Part shown: positions 15,625-25,102 of the stretch, piece after piece
Layout of the letters: each line of letters opens with the position of its first letter
How positions within the stretch are numbered: position 1 is the first letter of the stretch
Assembly (NCBI GenBank): GCA_964600595.1
Contig: CAZRKL010000003.1
Span: 1-52,181, forward strand
Direction: 5' to 3'
Source of the DNA: DAIOEK01 sp964600595
GTDB lineage: Bacteria; Chloroflexota; Anaerolineae; Anaerolineales; Anaerolineaceae
Length of the DNA: 52,181 nt
Notes under the pieces: model-generated
What the model was told of the DNA's origin: nothing
Database searches by the model: none
What the model saw: the letters and a program-made list of their open reading frames with translations, nothing else
Made by a program: the position numbers and the translations under genes

Positions 15625-18156
15625 TTACGACCTTAATTTCGCGCCCAATTCCTGTTCCAGTCGGCGGATAATCTTTTGCCGGATCTGGGTAGCATCTTTA
15701 TCCGTGAGTGTGCGATCTGCTGCCTGGTACATCAGGCTGTATGCCAGAGATTTTTTACCCTCACCCAGTTGCTTCCCTCTGAAGATATCGAAAAGACGGA
15801 CCTTCACAACCAGTTTTCCACCTGTCTGGCGGATTAATGCTTCGACCTTCTCTGCAGGGACATCTTCATCCACCACCAATGCCAGGTCTTCAAGAATTGG
15901 CGGGTATTCGCTCACCGGAACAACCGGGAAGGAATGCATGGCAGCCAGAGCCAACATGGCATCAAGATCGAGGTCAGCTGCCATCACCGGTGTTACGATT
16001 TCATAGTTCTCCTGCACCTGCGGATGCAATTCTCCGCACAATCCAAGAACCTTCTCGCCCGATTTAATCAGCGCGCACTTTCCAGGATGGAAGGATGGAT
16101 CATCGCCCGGGCTGAAAGTAACCGGTATCTGCAGGGCGCCTAACAATGCTTCCAGAACACCTTTTAAATCATAATAATCTACTTTATCTCCCTGCTGCCT
16201 GTCCCATGCAGATGGTTCACGCAAACCAGTCAACGCGATTGCCAGCCGATGCGGTTCGAGTGGCAGAAGTTCGCCTGAGGGCAGGAAGACCGAACCAATT
16301 TCAAACAGGCAGAGAGATTCAGCCAACCGCTGGTTGTTTGCCATGACATTCACTACCGAGGCCAGCAGACTGCGTCGCAGGACTCTTTTTTCAGGAGCAA
16401 TCGGATTCACCAGACGGATATAATCCTTTTCTGGAGTCCCCTCGATTCCCTTTGGCAGGATACGTTGCTCCAGTTCGGGGGAGGTCATACGGTGGGTGAT
16501 CACTTCTTGTGAGCCCAGTGAAACCAATGTGTCACGGACAAAGTCCTCCGCTTCGAGGGTTGGGTTTCCCCGTTGTGGTGGTAGAGGATCAGCCATGCGG
16601 CTTTCAGGTATGTTCTCATACCCATACAGCCGGGCGATCTCTTCCATTACATCCGCAATGCCCACTACGCCTTCTCCGATATCCATACGGATAGGCGGGG
16701 TTTTAACTGCCAGCACCCCATCTTTTATTTCACCTGAGAACTCCAGCCTTTCCAGTAATTCTTTGACCTGCGCCAGTGGTATTTCAATTCCAAGAACGCG
16801 TTTAATATCCCGCTCGGTCAGGTTTACGACCGGGTCTCTGGGCGGCAGGGGATAGTTGTCTACAAAATCAGGGGCTACCTGCCCACCACTCCATTCCCTC
16901 ATCCAATACAGACATCTTTTCAGCCCCATAAACGCCAATTCAGGATGTACTCCCCGGGACATTCGATAAGATGCTTCAGATGCCAGAGCATGCTGGGTTG
17001 CTGTGCGGCGGATATTGATGAAATTCCAAGCCGCCCCTTCGAGCAAAATATCTCTGGTTTCATCACTCACCTCTGTCTCAGCGCCCCCCATCACGCCCGC
17101 CAGTGATAACGCCCCGGCTGTATCGCAAACCAGCACATTCGATTCTGACAGGTTTCGTTCAACTCCATCGAGTGTCGTGAGTTTCTCTCCTTTTACTGCC
17201 GTCCGCGTGGAAATTACTACCGGCTTTCCGGCAGCACGTTTCTGCAGCGCAGAATAATCAAATGCGTGCAGCGGTTCGCCAATTTCGAACATGGTGTAAT
17301 TGGTCGCATCTACAATATTACTGATTGCACGAGTACCAACGAGGCGAAGCCTTCGCTGCACCCAGTATGGGCTCGGTTTAATATCAACATTGCGTATCAA
17401 TCCCACCACAAAGCGGGGATTTAGCTCAGGTTTACTGATCTCGATCCGAACCCGTCCTTCGAGCGGTTCACCGGATGTCTCCAGTTTATAAACAGGTTTT
17501 TTTAACTGGCGTCCGGTTAGTGCTGCCAGTTCACGGGCAATACCCAGTATGCTGGTATTGCGTGCCATGTTGGGGTTGATCTTCACTTCCAGAACAGCAT
17601 CTCCCATGTAATCTACCAGAGGTGTACCGGCTATTGCATCATCATCCAGAAAAATTACACCCTCATGCTCATCGCTAATGCCCAGCTCTTTTTCTGAGCA
17701 AACCATTGAGTATGAATCCACACCCCGAATTTTGGTTCGTTTCAGGGTAGCCAGCACCAGACCCTCGGCGTGTCCATCATAGATGACCGCGCCCTCCTTC
17801 GCGTATGCCACTTTGATGGGCTTTTCGAGCTTTCCAATTCCCTTAAAGGGGAAAAGGTTGGGCGCACCGGTCAGCACGACATGCTGATCCTTTCCATCAA
17901 ACAAATCACACAGGGTCAATCGGTCCGCGTTGGGATGCGCGTTCACCTGGGTTATCTCAGCCACAACAATTTTCTCCGGATCCCAGGCCAAACCACTAAC
18001 TTTAAATCCATGACCATCGTGGGCGGGCAGAGGTAAACCGGCAAAGCGGATATCTTCCACTTCCATACCAGCCATGGTCAGCTGATAGGCAATATCCGTC
18101 ACTTCCAGACCGCTCAGGTCTACAAAATCTTTTAACCAAGAAACAGGTACCTTCAT
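15625..18156 (-). CDS. pheT: Phenylalanine-tRNA ligase beta subunit
   Basis: This 843-residue subunit of the (alpha-beta)2 PheRS contains the N-terminal catalytic-like fold (MKVPVSWLKDFVDL) and a tRNA-binding EMAP domain (about 40-155, VVAEITQVNAHPNADRLTLC). B3/B4 and B5 domains follow (PHRLAIAL belongs to the later core). The C-terminal FDX-ACB anticodon-binding domain ends the chain (FPVVPVSEYPPILEDLALVV, DIFRGKQLGEGKKSLAYSL). Length is in the normal range. AGGAGG precedes the ATG and the gene follows pheS by 9 nt. It is controlled together with pheS by the upstream T-box. Confidence 0.97.
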   Translation of the reverse strand: MKVPVSWLKDFVDLSGLEVTDIAYQLTMAGMEVEDIRFAGLPLPAHDGHGFKVSGLAWDPEKIVVAEITQVNAHPNADRLTLCDLFDGKDQHVVLTGAPNLFPFKGIGKLEKPIKVAYAKEGAVIYDGHAEGLVLATLKRTKIRGVDSYSMVCSEKELGISDEHEGVIFLDDDAIAGTPLVDYMGDAVLEVKINPNMARNTSILGIARELAALTGRQLKKPVYKLETSGEPLEGRVRIEISKPELNPRFVVGLIRNVDIKPSPYWVQRRLRLVGTRAISNIVDATNYTMFEIGEPLHAFDYSALQKRAAGKPVVISTRTAVKGEKLTTLDGVERNLSESNVLVCDTAGALSLAGVMGGAETEVSDETRDILLEGAAWNFINIRRTATQHALASEASYRMSRGVHPELAFMGLKRCLYWMREWSGGQVAPDFVDNYPLPPRDPVVNLTERDIKRVLGIEIPLAQVKELLERLEFSGEIKDGVLAVKTPPIRMDIGEGVVGIADVMEEIARLYGYENIPESRMADPLPPQRGNPTLEAEDFVRDTLVSLGSQEVITHRMTSPELEQRILPKGIEGTPEKDYIRLVNPIAPEKRVLRRSLLASVVNVMANNQRLAESLCLFEIGSVFLPSGELLPLEPHRLAIALTGLREPSAWDRQQGDKVDYYDLKGVLEALLGALQIPVTFSPGDDPSFHPGKCALIKSGEKVLGLCGELHPQVQENYEIVTPVMAADLDLDAMLALAAMHSFPVVPVSEYPPILEDLALVVDEDVPAEKVEALIRQTGGKLVVKVRLFDIFRGKQLGEGKKSLAYSLMYQAADRTLTDKDATQIRQKIIRRLEQELGAKLRS

Positions 18157-18165
18157 GCCGACCTC

Positions 18166-19233
18166 CTAGAATTGTTCCAGGAAACGGATGTCGTTTCCCC
18201 AGAAATAGCGAATATCGTTGATTTTATGCCGCAGCATGAATTGACGCTCAGGTCCCATACCGAAAGCAAAACCGGAATAACGGGTGGGGTCATAGCCTCC
18301 ATTGGCTAAAACCGTCGGATGGACCATACCGGCTCCCATCACTTCGAGCCAACCCGACTTTTTGCAAACCGGGCACCCTTTACCACCACAGATGAAGCAT
18401 TCCACATCCATTTCTGCTGATGGCTCGGTGAATGGAAAGTGATCAGAGCGGAAACGCACTTTGGAGTGCTGCCCGAACATACGCCGGGCGAACTCCATCA
18501 ATGCAAATTTGAAATCTCCAAAAGTGATACCCTCTCCCACAACCAGACCTTCCACCTGGTTGAATTGAACCTCGGAACGGGCGGTAATTTGCTCGTAGCG
18601 GTAGCACATACCCGGAAGGGCGATACGAATAGGTGGTGGGTTTTGCGGATTTGTGGCGGAGAACTCCCGCATGGCGCGGATCTGCCCCGGCGATGTGTGA
18701 GTCCGCATTACCAGGGAATAGCTGCCGTCATCCTGCGGAGATTCTATATAGAAAGTATCCTGCATTTCCCGGGCGGGATGATGCGGGGGAATATTTAGGA
18801 ACTGGAAGTTGTACTCATCGGTTTCAACATCACGCGAGGTGTAAACCTGAAATCCCATATCAGCCAGCACAGCCAGAATTCGGCGCAGATTCGTTGTAGC
18901 GGGATGCAGCCGCCCTTTCCGTGGCATTCTACCCGGAAGTGTCACATCCAGACGTTCGGTTTGCAATGTTTTTTGCAGGTCCGCAGCCTTGGTTTCTTCC
19001 AGACGCTTTGTAAAGGCTTCTTCCAGGGCAACTTTCACGGTGTTGGCTGCCTGTCCAACCAAAGGACGTTCTTCCTTACTTAGCTGTCCCATTTTGGAGA
19101 ACACTCCCATGACAGGAGCTGATCTTCCCAAATTGGCAATTCGCCAGGCTTCCAAAGCAACCGCATCCTGAGCGTTTGTGAGCGAAGCAAGTGCGTCTTC
19201 ACGAATTTTTTCCAGCTCTTTTAACAATTCCAT
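18166..19233 (-). CDS. pheS: Phenylalanine-tRNA ligase alpha subunit
   Basis: This is the class II catalytic subunit, 355 residues when started at the ATG at 19233 (AGGAGG at ideal spacing; a start seven codons upstream has none). Class II motif regions are visible: HPAREMQDTFY, LLRTHTS-like VMRTHTSPGQIRAM, MCYRYEQITARSEVQFNQVEGLVV and the C-terminal GFAFGMGPERQFML. A small Cys-rich stretch (CFICGGKGCPVCKKSGW) lies before motif 3. It charges tRNA-Phe in the cytoplasm. Confidence 0.97.
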   Translation of the reverse strand: MELLKELEKIREDALASLTNAQDAVALEAWRIANLGRSAPVMGVFSKMGQLSKEERPLVGQAANTVKVALEEAFTKRLEETKAADLQKTLQTERLDVTLPGRMPRKGRLHPATTNLRRILAVLADMGFQVYTSRDVETDEYNFQFLNIPPHHPAREMQDTFYIESPQDDGSYSLVMRTHTSPGQIRAMREFSATNPQNPPPIRIALPGMCYRYEQITARSEVQFNQVEGLVVGEGITFGDFKFALMEFARRMFGQHSKVRFRSDHFPFTEPSAEMDVECFICGGKGCPVCKKSGWLEVMGAGMVHPTVLANGGYDPTRYSGFAFGMGPERQFMLRHKINDIRYFWGNDIRFLEQF

Positions 19234-19340
19234 ACTTCCTCCTTGATCATCCATATTTCGATGGCATTTGCATATTTATGAACTACTCTGGAAATCCTTT
19301 CTACCAGCCAGTTCCCAGAATTATCATTCTTGAAATTAAT

Positions 19341-19370
19341 AAAGAAAACCCATCCCTGATCTGGGACGGG
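19341..19370 (-). terminator. T-box-controlled terminator before pheS
   Basis: In RNA terms CCCGUCCC pairs with GGGAUGGG (19370-19363 with 19356-19349) around a 6-nt loop, followed by UUUUCUUU. The 5' arm region would be sequestered in the alternative antiterminator next to the T-box motif. Confidence 0.85.
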
Positions 19371-19606
19371 AATTTTTACCCGCGGTACCACCCGGATTGG
19401 CATTATGCCCACTCATTCACCAGCAGCCTTAAGGCGATTGGTTCTCCTGGGTAACGGTGGAGGACCGGTCCGGACTACTGTTTTTTTCACCCGGACAGCT
19501 CGGGAGGGAACTTCACATCCCGCTGCTTGAATGGGATTTGCAGTCTGTGATCCCATCTCCCTGACAGCTCACGGGAGGTTACTTTCCTCTGTCATCGCTT
19601 TTACAT
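19341..19606 (-). ncRNA. T-box riboswitch leader of pheST (tRNA-Phe responsive)
   Basis: On the minus strand the leader carries the hallmark T-box GGGTGGTACCGCGG (19393-19380). The variable base is U, which would pair with A73 of tRNA-Phe. Upstream, AGAGGAAAGTA resembles the Stem I base with its AGUA motif. The segment TGAAGTTCCC supplies a UUC phenylalanine codon (19510-19508) as specifier. The stem GTCCGG/CCGGAC fits Stem III. Just after the T-box comes a hairpin with a U-rich tail. Uncharged tRNA-Phe is expected to stabilise the antiterminator and switch pheST on. The Stem I fold was judged by eye. Confidence 0.93.
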
Positions 19607-19612
19607 TTATGA

Positions 19613-19641
19613 ATTATCCCAAATTTGGCGAATAAGGTCAA
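19613..19641 (-). promoter_or_regulatory. pheST promoter
   Basis: On the minus strand -35 TTGACC (19636-19641) and -10 GATAAT (19613-19618) are 17 nt apart. The predicted start near 19606 is the 5' end of the T-box leader. Confidence 0.8.
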
Positions 19642-19672
19642 TGGTATCTCAGAAAATCCCACGGGATGCTGA

Positions 19673-22033
19673 TTACTTGAGAGGGAAATCTATCTTCCAA
19701 CGATCCAGAGGAGACCGGGCCAAGCTTTCACGAAAAGCTGCTGTTTCGTTTAGTGCGCGATGCAGCATTTGTTCGAATTCCTTCATACGAGGAGAACCTG
19801 ATGGTTTGTTAGGTAGAGTATATTCCAATTGTCCTCCTGCCAAAGTCATACGGATGAATCCGGCCGCTTCCAGATACATCAAGCCTATTTTCACAGATTC
19901 CACCCGTTGGGATGTTGCCGCAGCCAGCCTAGAAATATCCACCGGCTGGTCATGCAAATATGTCTTACCCCGCAAGAGCGCAAACAACCTCTGGGTAAAT
20001 GGTTTTGCCGAATCCAAACCGGGGTCAACACAGAATAGAAAAACCCGCCTGGGTTTCACCCGGTTTATCACCTGTTGAATCTCTTCTCCTCCCGGAGGTG
20101 AAGTCCAGATGACAAGGTCATCCGCCTTGCCGATCTCCATACGGGTACAGCCGGGTGACTGATCGCGGTTCATCCCTTCTGCCCACACCTGCGCTTTGCG
20201 GGTGCTGAGAAGCTCTTCCAGAATACCCATGGGATCGTGTTCTCCGCGGTAATCCAGATATTGAATATTGACCGCGGGTAATTCTGCCTGCACATTTTCA
20301 GGTAATGGACAGGCATCAACCCATTCGAGTTGGAGCTGGGTCTCCCCCTTCCAGGTGGTTATGCGGGCTGTAACAGCCACATCCAACCAGCCTTCGGGCG
20401 GAGTCAGATCCGCAGCCTGCCACCAGAAAATCTTCGCCTGTTCTCCACTCTGATCAACCACATTGAGTAACCAGTGATCCCTGGCTTTTCCAATCAAAAG
20501 TGATTCTTGTATGCTGACCCTGTTCATAACAAACACCGGGGCGGGGTTACCCTGACCAAAAGGTGCCAGTTTTTCAAGTTCGACAATTTCTGAGTCGGGA
20601 TTGAAGGCAAAATCTGCCGCCATCGCGACTGAAAGAGAACCGTCAATATCCAGCACCGGCTGCTCAACCTGCCCTTCCGCGATCATGCCGCGAATGGTAT
20701 AAGCCAGCATCTGGCGGAATTCCTGAACCCGGTCTGCAGGCAGGGACAGACCCGCAGCCATTGCATGCCCGCCGCAGCCATTCAGAATATCTGCGTGTGA
20801 GCGGATAGCCTGAATAATATTCAAACCATTTATGGAACGGGCCGAGCCGGCAGCAATTCCATTGGGATTGCTTCGCAATAATAAGACTGGACGGTTGAAT
20901 CTACCCACCAGATGTGAGGCGACGATCCCCAGCACACCCCCCACCCACTCCGGATGGACAAGGACCAGTACCGGATCATTCAGCCAGGCTGGGTTCTGCT
21001 CAATTTGCTGCAGGGCAGCCTGAAACACCTGCGAACTGAGCAGCTTGCGCCGGGCATTCAAACCTTCCATATCCTGTGCCAGGTACGCTGCGCGTGGTTC
21101 ATCAGTTGTAGTAAATAAATCCACACTGGTGTTGGCATCTGAAAGCCTGCCGACCGCGTTCAGTCGTGGTGCAAGTTGAAAACTGATATCAGTTTCATTT
21201 ATTCCCGCCGGATTTAACCCGATCAGACCGAATAACTTTGCCAAACCCAGTCGGCTATTCCGCCGAAGAACCTGCAGACCACGCTGCAAGAGATAACGGG
21301 CATCTCCCCGCAGTTCAGCCACATCCGCCACCAACCCCAGGGCAGTGAGATCCAGCAAGCTATGGCAAGTTTCCCGGTAACGATCTTCAGTGAGAAGCGC
21401 TTCTGCCAGCTTGTATGCAACTCCACAACCGGGTAATGTAGCGAGCGGATGATCATCCGGCAGAAAATGCGGATTAATCATCGCGACCGCCCCTTCTGGC
21501 AAAACCTCGGGCAATTCATGGTGATCGGTGATGATTACATCAACACCGCGGGAGCGAATAAACTGTACCGCGGCTGAGGCATCAATTCCCGTATCGCAGG
21601 TAATTACCAGATCAATCCCGCCCAGTAGCCTTTCAAGGGTAGGGATGTGAATTCCATGCCCTTCACTCTCCCGCAAGGGAATATGATACGAAACATCCAG
21701 ACCCAGCTCACGGAATGCGGTTACCAGAATGGTTGTTGAGGTCTGACCATCCACATCAAAATCACCCCAAACAAGGACGCGTTCATTTTTGGCGGCTGCC
21801 AGCCGGATCCTATCAACCGCAACAGCCATCCCGGGGAAATCAAAGGGCGATGCTGGTGTATATTCATCCAAATTAATGAAAGAACGGATCGCCTGGGGAT
21901 CTGAAAAACCTCGCCGGGTCAAAATGCCAGCGATAAAAGTGTTACCTCCGCAGGCTTCCAGAACATCCCGGGAAATCTCCAATCCCTGAGCAGAGACCCA
22001 CCGGTAGCGTGGATATTCCTGAATTAATCGCAT
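19673..22033 (-). CDS. recJ: Single-stranded-DNA exonuclease RecJ
   Basis: This 786-residue 5'-3' ssDNA exonuclease has the DHH phosphoesterase motifs GDFDVDG (90-96), CDTG (146-149) and DHH (170-172). The DHHA1 motif GGHAMAAG is at 421-428. An OB-fold region (about 500-590, FGQGNPAPVF to WLDVAVTARI) is followed by a C-terminal extension (about 600-786) ending in a winged-helix-like part. That total matches the long form known from Firmicutes, not the short Proteobacterial form. It directly follows the Fe-S nuclease gene with no intergenic base (stop TAA then ATG, with GAGGAA upstream), so it is the last gene of the helicase-nuclease operon. It probably trims ends during recombination or repair. 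Confidence 0.93.
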   Translation of the reverse strand: MRLIQEYPRYRWVSAQGLEISRDVLEACGGNTFIAGILTRRGFSDPQAIRSFINLDEYTPASPFDFPGMAVAVDRIRLAAAKNERVLVWGDFDVDGQTSTTILVTAFRELGLDVSYHIPLRESEGHGIHIPTLERLLGGIDLVITCDTGIDASAAVQFIRSRGVDVIITDHHELPEVLPEGAVAMINPHFLPDDHPLATLPGCGVAYKLAEALLTEDRYRETCHSLLDLTALGLVADVAELRGDARYLLQRGLQVLRRNSRLGLAKLFGLIGLNPAGINETDISFQLAPRLNAVGRLSDANTSVDLFTTTDEPRAAYLAQDMEGLNARRKLLSSQVFQAALQQIEQNPAWLNDPVLVLVHPEWVGGVLGIVASHLVGRFNRPVLLLRSNPNGIAAGSARSINGLNIIQAIRSHADILNGCGGHAMAAGLSLPADRVQEFRQMLAYTIRGMIAEGQVEQPVLDIDGSLSVAMAADFAFNPDSEIVELEKLAPFGQGNPAPVFVMNRVSIQESLLIGKARDHWLLNVVDQSGEQAKIFWWQAADLTPPEGWLDVAVTARITTWKGETQLQLEWVDACPLPENVQAELPAVNIQYLDYRGEHDPMGILEELLSTRKAQVWAEGMNRDQSPGCTRMEIGKADDLVIWTSPPGGEEIQQVINRVKPRRVFLFCVDPGLDSAKPFTQRLFALLRGKTYLHDQPVDISRLAAATSQRVESVKIGLMYLEAAGFIRMTLAGGQLEYTLPNKPSGSPRMKEFEQMLHRALNETAAFRESLARSPLDRWKIDFPLK

Positions 22034-22867
22034 TTATTCCTCAATTGCAGTTACATCACCCAAACCTGAGAGAATATCATCTTCTGCATCTTCCCGCTCA
22101 GATATGGAACCGGGTTGCACTCCCCGGTCACAATATGACCGGTATGGACAGAACCGGCAACGCGAGATATCAAGTGTCTTTTCAAATCCATCCGTTGGAA
22201 GTTGTTTGATTTCATCCAACAAAGCGGAAATAAATTCCCTGTCTGCCTGATATTGACTGGAATGGTAAGGGAAATGAGCCGGATTGCGAGGATCTGCAGC
22301 CATCCAGTAAACCATTTCAATTTGTTCAGGCTGCCAGGCTTTGCCTAAATTCCAGTGAGCACCTGCCTGAACAGCAATCATGGGGTACAACATGGTTTGA
22401 ATTTTCCCGGCCAGTTTTTCATGACTGGAGGCATAACGCGTGGTTTTCCAATCATAAATCCAGAGCTTTTTACCAGGATAGATGACGAGCAGGTCGAATT
22501 TTGCCATCAGCCGCCTGCCATTCAGCCGACCGATCAGAGTGTGTTCAGCAAGCCGGACAATACTCGGATCCGTATCGAAGACCGGCGCCAGATATTCCTG
22601 ACCGGCATGAAATGCGTCCCACCATAATTGCACCTGTGGGTCATCAATGGCGAGCGACAACTTCTCTTCTGGCACGCCCGCCACCATTTGTTGTATCAGG
22701 CGGTGCAGATCATTCCCCTGTTTTTGATGCTTTTCAAATTGAAGCTGGTCATCCGTCTCCGCTGCAGGCCAAGCGAGCCGATCAACATAGCGTAGCTTAA
22801 ATCTCAGGTTGCAATCCTGAAAATCCTGCAGGGCATTCTGGCTGAAAGTGAAATCTTTAAGATCCAT
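22034..22867 (-). CDS. Stand-alone Fe-S PD-(D/E)XK nuclease (AddB/Cas4-type nuclease domain)
   Basis: This 277-residue protein corresponds to the nuclease domain normally fused to AddB or RecB. The family histidine is H55 (GNDLH). D125 (MAKFDLLV) and D139-W-K141 (IYDWKTT) form the PD-(D/E)XK core, where DYK/DWK is typical of this branch. Four cysteines, C19 plus C237-x2-C240-x5-C246, reproduce the AddB/Cas4 iron-sulfur staple, with one Cys at the N-terminus and three at the C-terminus. No cas1/cas2 or CRISPR array is nearby, so a Cas4 role is unlikely. It lies between a UvrD-like helicase (12-nt gap) and recJ (0 nt), which suggests it acts with them in end processing. Confidence 0.85.
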   Translation of the reverse strand: MDLKDFTFSQNALQDFQDCNLRFKLRYVDRLAWPAAETDDQLQFEKHQKQGNDLHRLIQQMVAGVPEEKLSLAIDDPQVQLWWDAFHAGQEYLAPVFDTDPSIVRLAEHTLIGRLNGRRLMAKFDLLVIYPGKKLWIYDWKTTRYASSHEKLAGKIQTMLYPMIAVQAGAHWNLGKAWQPEQIEMVYWMAADPRNPAHFPYHSSQYQADREFISALLDEIKQLPTDGFEKTLDISRCRFCPYRSYCDRGVQPGSISEREDAEDDILSGLGDVTAIEE

Positions 22868-22879
22868 GCATCCTCTTCA

Positions 22880-25102
22880 TTATTTCTGGCTCTTCAAGAA
22901 ATCATCCAGGGCAATTAATGGAACCGCTGCCTTTGCCTGATTTCGCAAACCACTGTTGCAGGTTATCACCAGTTCCCGCTTCGCCCGGGTGATACCTACA
23001 TAAAGTAGGCGTAGTCTTTCACCAATTAGTTTATTGCGGTCAATGAGGGTTGCTTCTCCCCGCGGGAGATCAGGTCCACCCATTAATGCATCCAACTCGG
23101 CCAGTGATTCAGCGGTCAGATTCCACTTGTTTCGGATAAACCACTTTTCTGAGAGGAAGTCGTCACCCGCTGTGCCGGAAGGAAAATCAAAGTTATTCAC
23201 AGATGTGAGATAGACCTTATCCCACTCCAATCCCTTGGCTTTATGCAAGGTGGCGAGAACTACCTTACCCTTGTATTTATCCGGATCAAAACCATCATCT
23301 TCTGCGCTGAACCCCGGCAATTTACGTGCATACCCGGCAAATGTGGCGAGTTCCAGAACAAATTCGGGCAACCGCCAGTCAGGGTGCAAACGGCTCATCT
23401 GGTTGAGATAAGATGCCAGTTTATGCGCCAACGCCAGGTCAGCAGGTTCATTGAACAGGTCCTGCGCAATGGTGAGGACCGTCTGATCGATTGTCATCAG
23501 GGTGGCAGATAACCACTTTCGAATTTGCAGGCGAAATTCATAGAGATCATTTAATGCTTGGGCATCCTGATCAATATTATTCGACAATTCATCCAGGGGG
23601 TCCAACCCGGTCGGATGGAAAAAGGTGAATAAGTCGTTCAGTTTTTTGAGGATAACAACACCCGCTTGAACTGCCCCTGAATCCATTTCCAACCCGCTGG
23701 TTACCGATTTCCAGGTCTTATAACAATCCAGACAAAGTTTGGTGTTGACCGGATCCACCAGATAACGTAAAACCTGGGTAATCTGGCTGGCAGTCTGGCG
23801 GGTGGTGGAAGTACTTCGCAGCAATTCGATATATGGTACAGATAACGCTTCAAGAACTTCAGACATCGATTCCATATGCCGGTTATTCTGCGAGAGGATG
23901 GCGACTGTTTCATCAGGATGAGCTACCAGCCAGCCCTTTACCGATTTGGCAATTTTTTCCAGCTCGCTGTCAGATGGGTAAACCTGGGTAACGGTGATGA
24001 TGCTGGCGGTATCATCCGATGGGTTTGGTGAAGCATCATCTGCCCCAACCGGTTCAATATATGGTTTATCCAGAGCAGATCGTACATCCGGATTGGGATG
24101 CTCATTCATCGTCCAATCAATGAGATAGTTTGCCAGCTGGATGATTTTACGAGCGGACCGTCCGCTGGCCGGCAGAGGGCGGGATACAACATCTTTTTCG
24201 CGGATGAAATTGCGTAAATATTGGGGCGATGCCGTTGTAAAGGTTTCAAAAATCGCCTGGTTAGGATCGCCTACGCGCACCCAATTCCCGCCTTCACCTG
24301 AAAGCAAACGCAAGATCTCTTCCTGCAAACGGCTGGAATCCTGTGCTTCATCTTCAAGAACATATGGAAACTGGTGCCGCAAGCGCTCAACCAGCAAATC
24401 ATCTTCCTGAAGCATGGTCAGCGCAAAACGAATCAGGTCATCGAAATCCAACCCATTTCGATATTGCAGCGCACGCTGGTAGTCGGCGTAAATCTGTGTG
24501 CACATTTCTGCCAGGCTTAATTTGCGGGGATGGCGCTGGCAGTTTTGATATAACTCTTCGGGTGTCACCTGGCGATCTTTGGCTGTGCGGATAAAAGCCA
24601 GCGCGGTATCTTTTAATACATCTGGCAGGTTTTTTTTGCATATGTATGCAAAGTTCGCATTTTCAGAGCCTCCATCTATCAGCTCATGCAAATCGGGTGT
24701 ATGCATTTGAATCCAGGTTTGCACTGCCTGGGTAAGGATCTGACCTGTGGCATGTTCATCAAGGATGGAAAAATCATTTGCAAGCCCAACCATCGCCGGT
24801 CGCTGCCGGATAATATCGTGGGCTAATCCGTGTAGTGTTCGCACCCGGTAGCTCATCCCGGGCAGGATGGTGATATCTTCCAGAAAAGTAGATACTCTGC
24901 GTGAAAAGTTTTCAACGGCTGAATTGACGAGGGTAACCACCAGTACTTCCTGATCAATTTCCAATTTACCGTTACGAATAATCTCTGCCGCCAACGCAGA
25001 GAGCGTAAAGGTCTTTCCGCTGCCTGGCACCGCGGAGATGCCCATCCAGCCGCCCTTGTATTTTAGAATTTCCTGTTGTGCGGGACGGTATTTTTCAGGC
25101 AT
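22880..25102 (-). CDS. UvrD/AddA-like superfamily 1 helicase without nuclease domain
   Basis: About 740 residues from the ATG at 25102, chosen for GGAGG 5 nt upstream; this start overlaps the preceding gene by 8 nt. All SF1A motifs look intact: Walker A AVPGSGKT (24-31), Ia-like TLVNSAVENF, motif II DEAQD (251-255), motif III GDPNQAIF (278-285), motif V TLHKAKGLEWDKVY and motif VI YVGITRAKREL. The last is followed by only about 30 residues, so the C-terminal nuclease of AddA/RecB is absent. It is the likely motor of a complex with the AddB-like protein and the Fe-S nuclease encoded on either side. A general UvrD role cannot be excluded, but a separate UvrD/PcrA gene starts at 51443. Confidence 0.87.
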   Translation of the reverse strand: MPEKYRPAQQEILKYKGGWMGISAVPGSGKTFTLSALAAEIIRNGKLEIDQEVLVVTLVNSAVENFSRRVSTFLEDITILPGMSYRVRTLHGLAHDIIRQRPAMVGLANDFSILDEHATGQILTQAVQTWIQMHTPDLHELIDGGSENANFAYICKKNLPDVLKDTALAFIRTAKDRQVTPEELYQNCQRHPRKLSLAEMCTQIYADYQRALQYRNGLDFDDLIRFALTMLQEDDLLVERLRHQFPYVLEDEAQDSSRLQEEILRLLSGEGGNWVRVGDPNQAIFETFTTASPQYLRNFIREKDVVSRPLPASGRSARKIIQLANYLIDWTMNEHPNPDVRSALDKPYIEPVGADDASPNPSDDTASIITVTQVYPSDSELEKIAKSVKGWLVAHPDETVAILSQNNRHMESMSEVLEALSVPYIELLRSTSTTRQTASQITQVLRYLVDPVNTKLCLDCYKTWKSVTSGLEMDSGAVQAGVVILKKLNDLFTFFHPTGLDPLDELSNNIDQDAQALNDLYEFRLQIRKWLSATLMTIDQTVLTIAQDLFNEPADLALAHKLASYLNQMSRLHPDWRLPEFVLELATFAGYARKLPGFSAEDDGFDPDKYKGKVVLATLHKAKGLEWDKVYLTSVNNFDFPSGTAGDDFLSEKWFIRNKWNLTAESLAELDALMGGPDLPRGEATLIDRNKLIGERLRLLYVGITRAKRELVITCNSGLRNQAKAAVPLIALDDFLKSQK

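Noticed and set aside
22034..22867. Cas4 of a CRISPR system
   Set aside because: No repeat array, cas1 or cas2 in the window; the helicase context favours AddB-like end processing.
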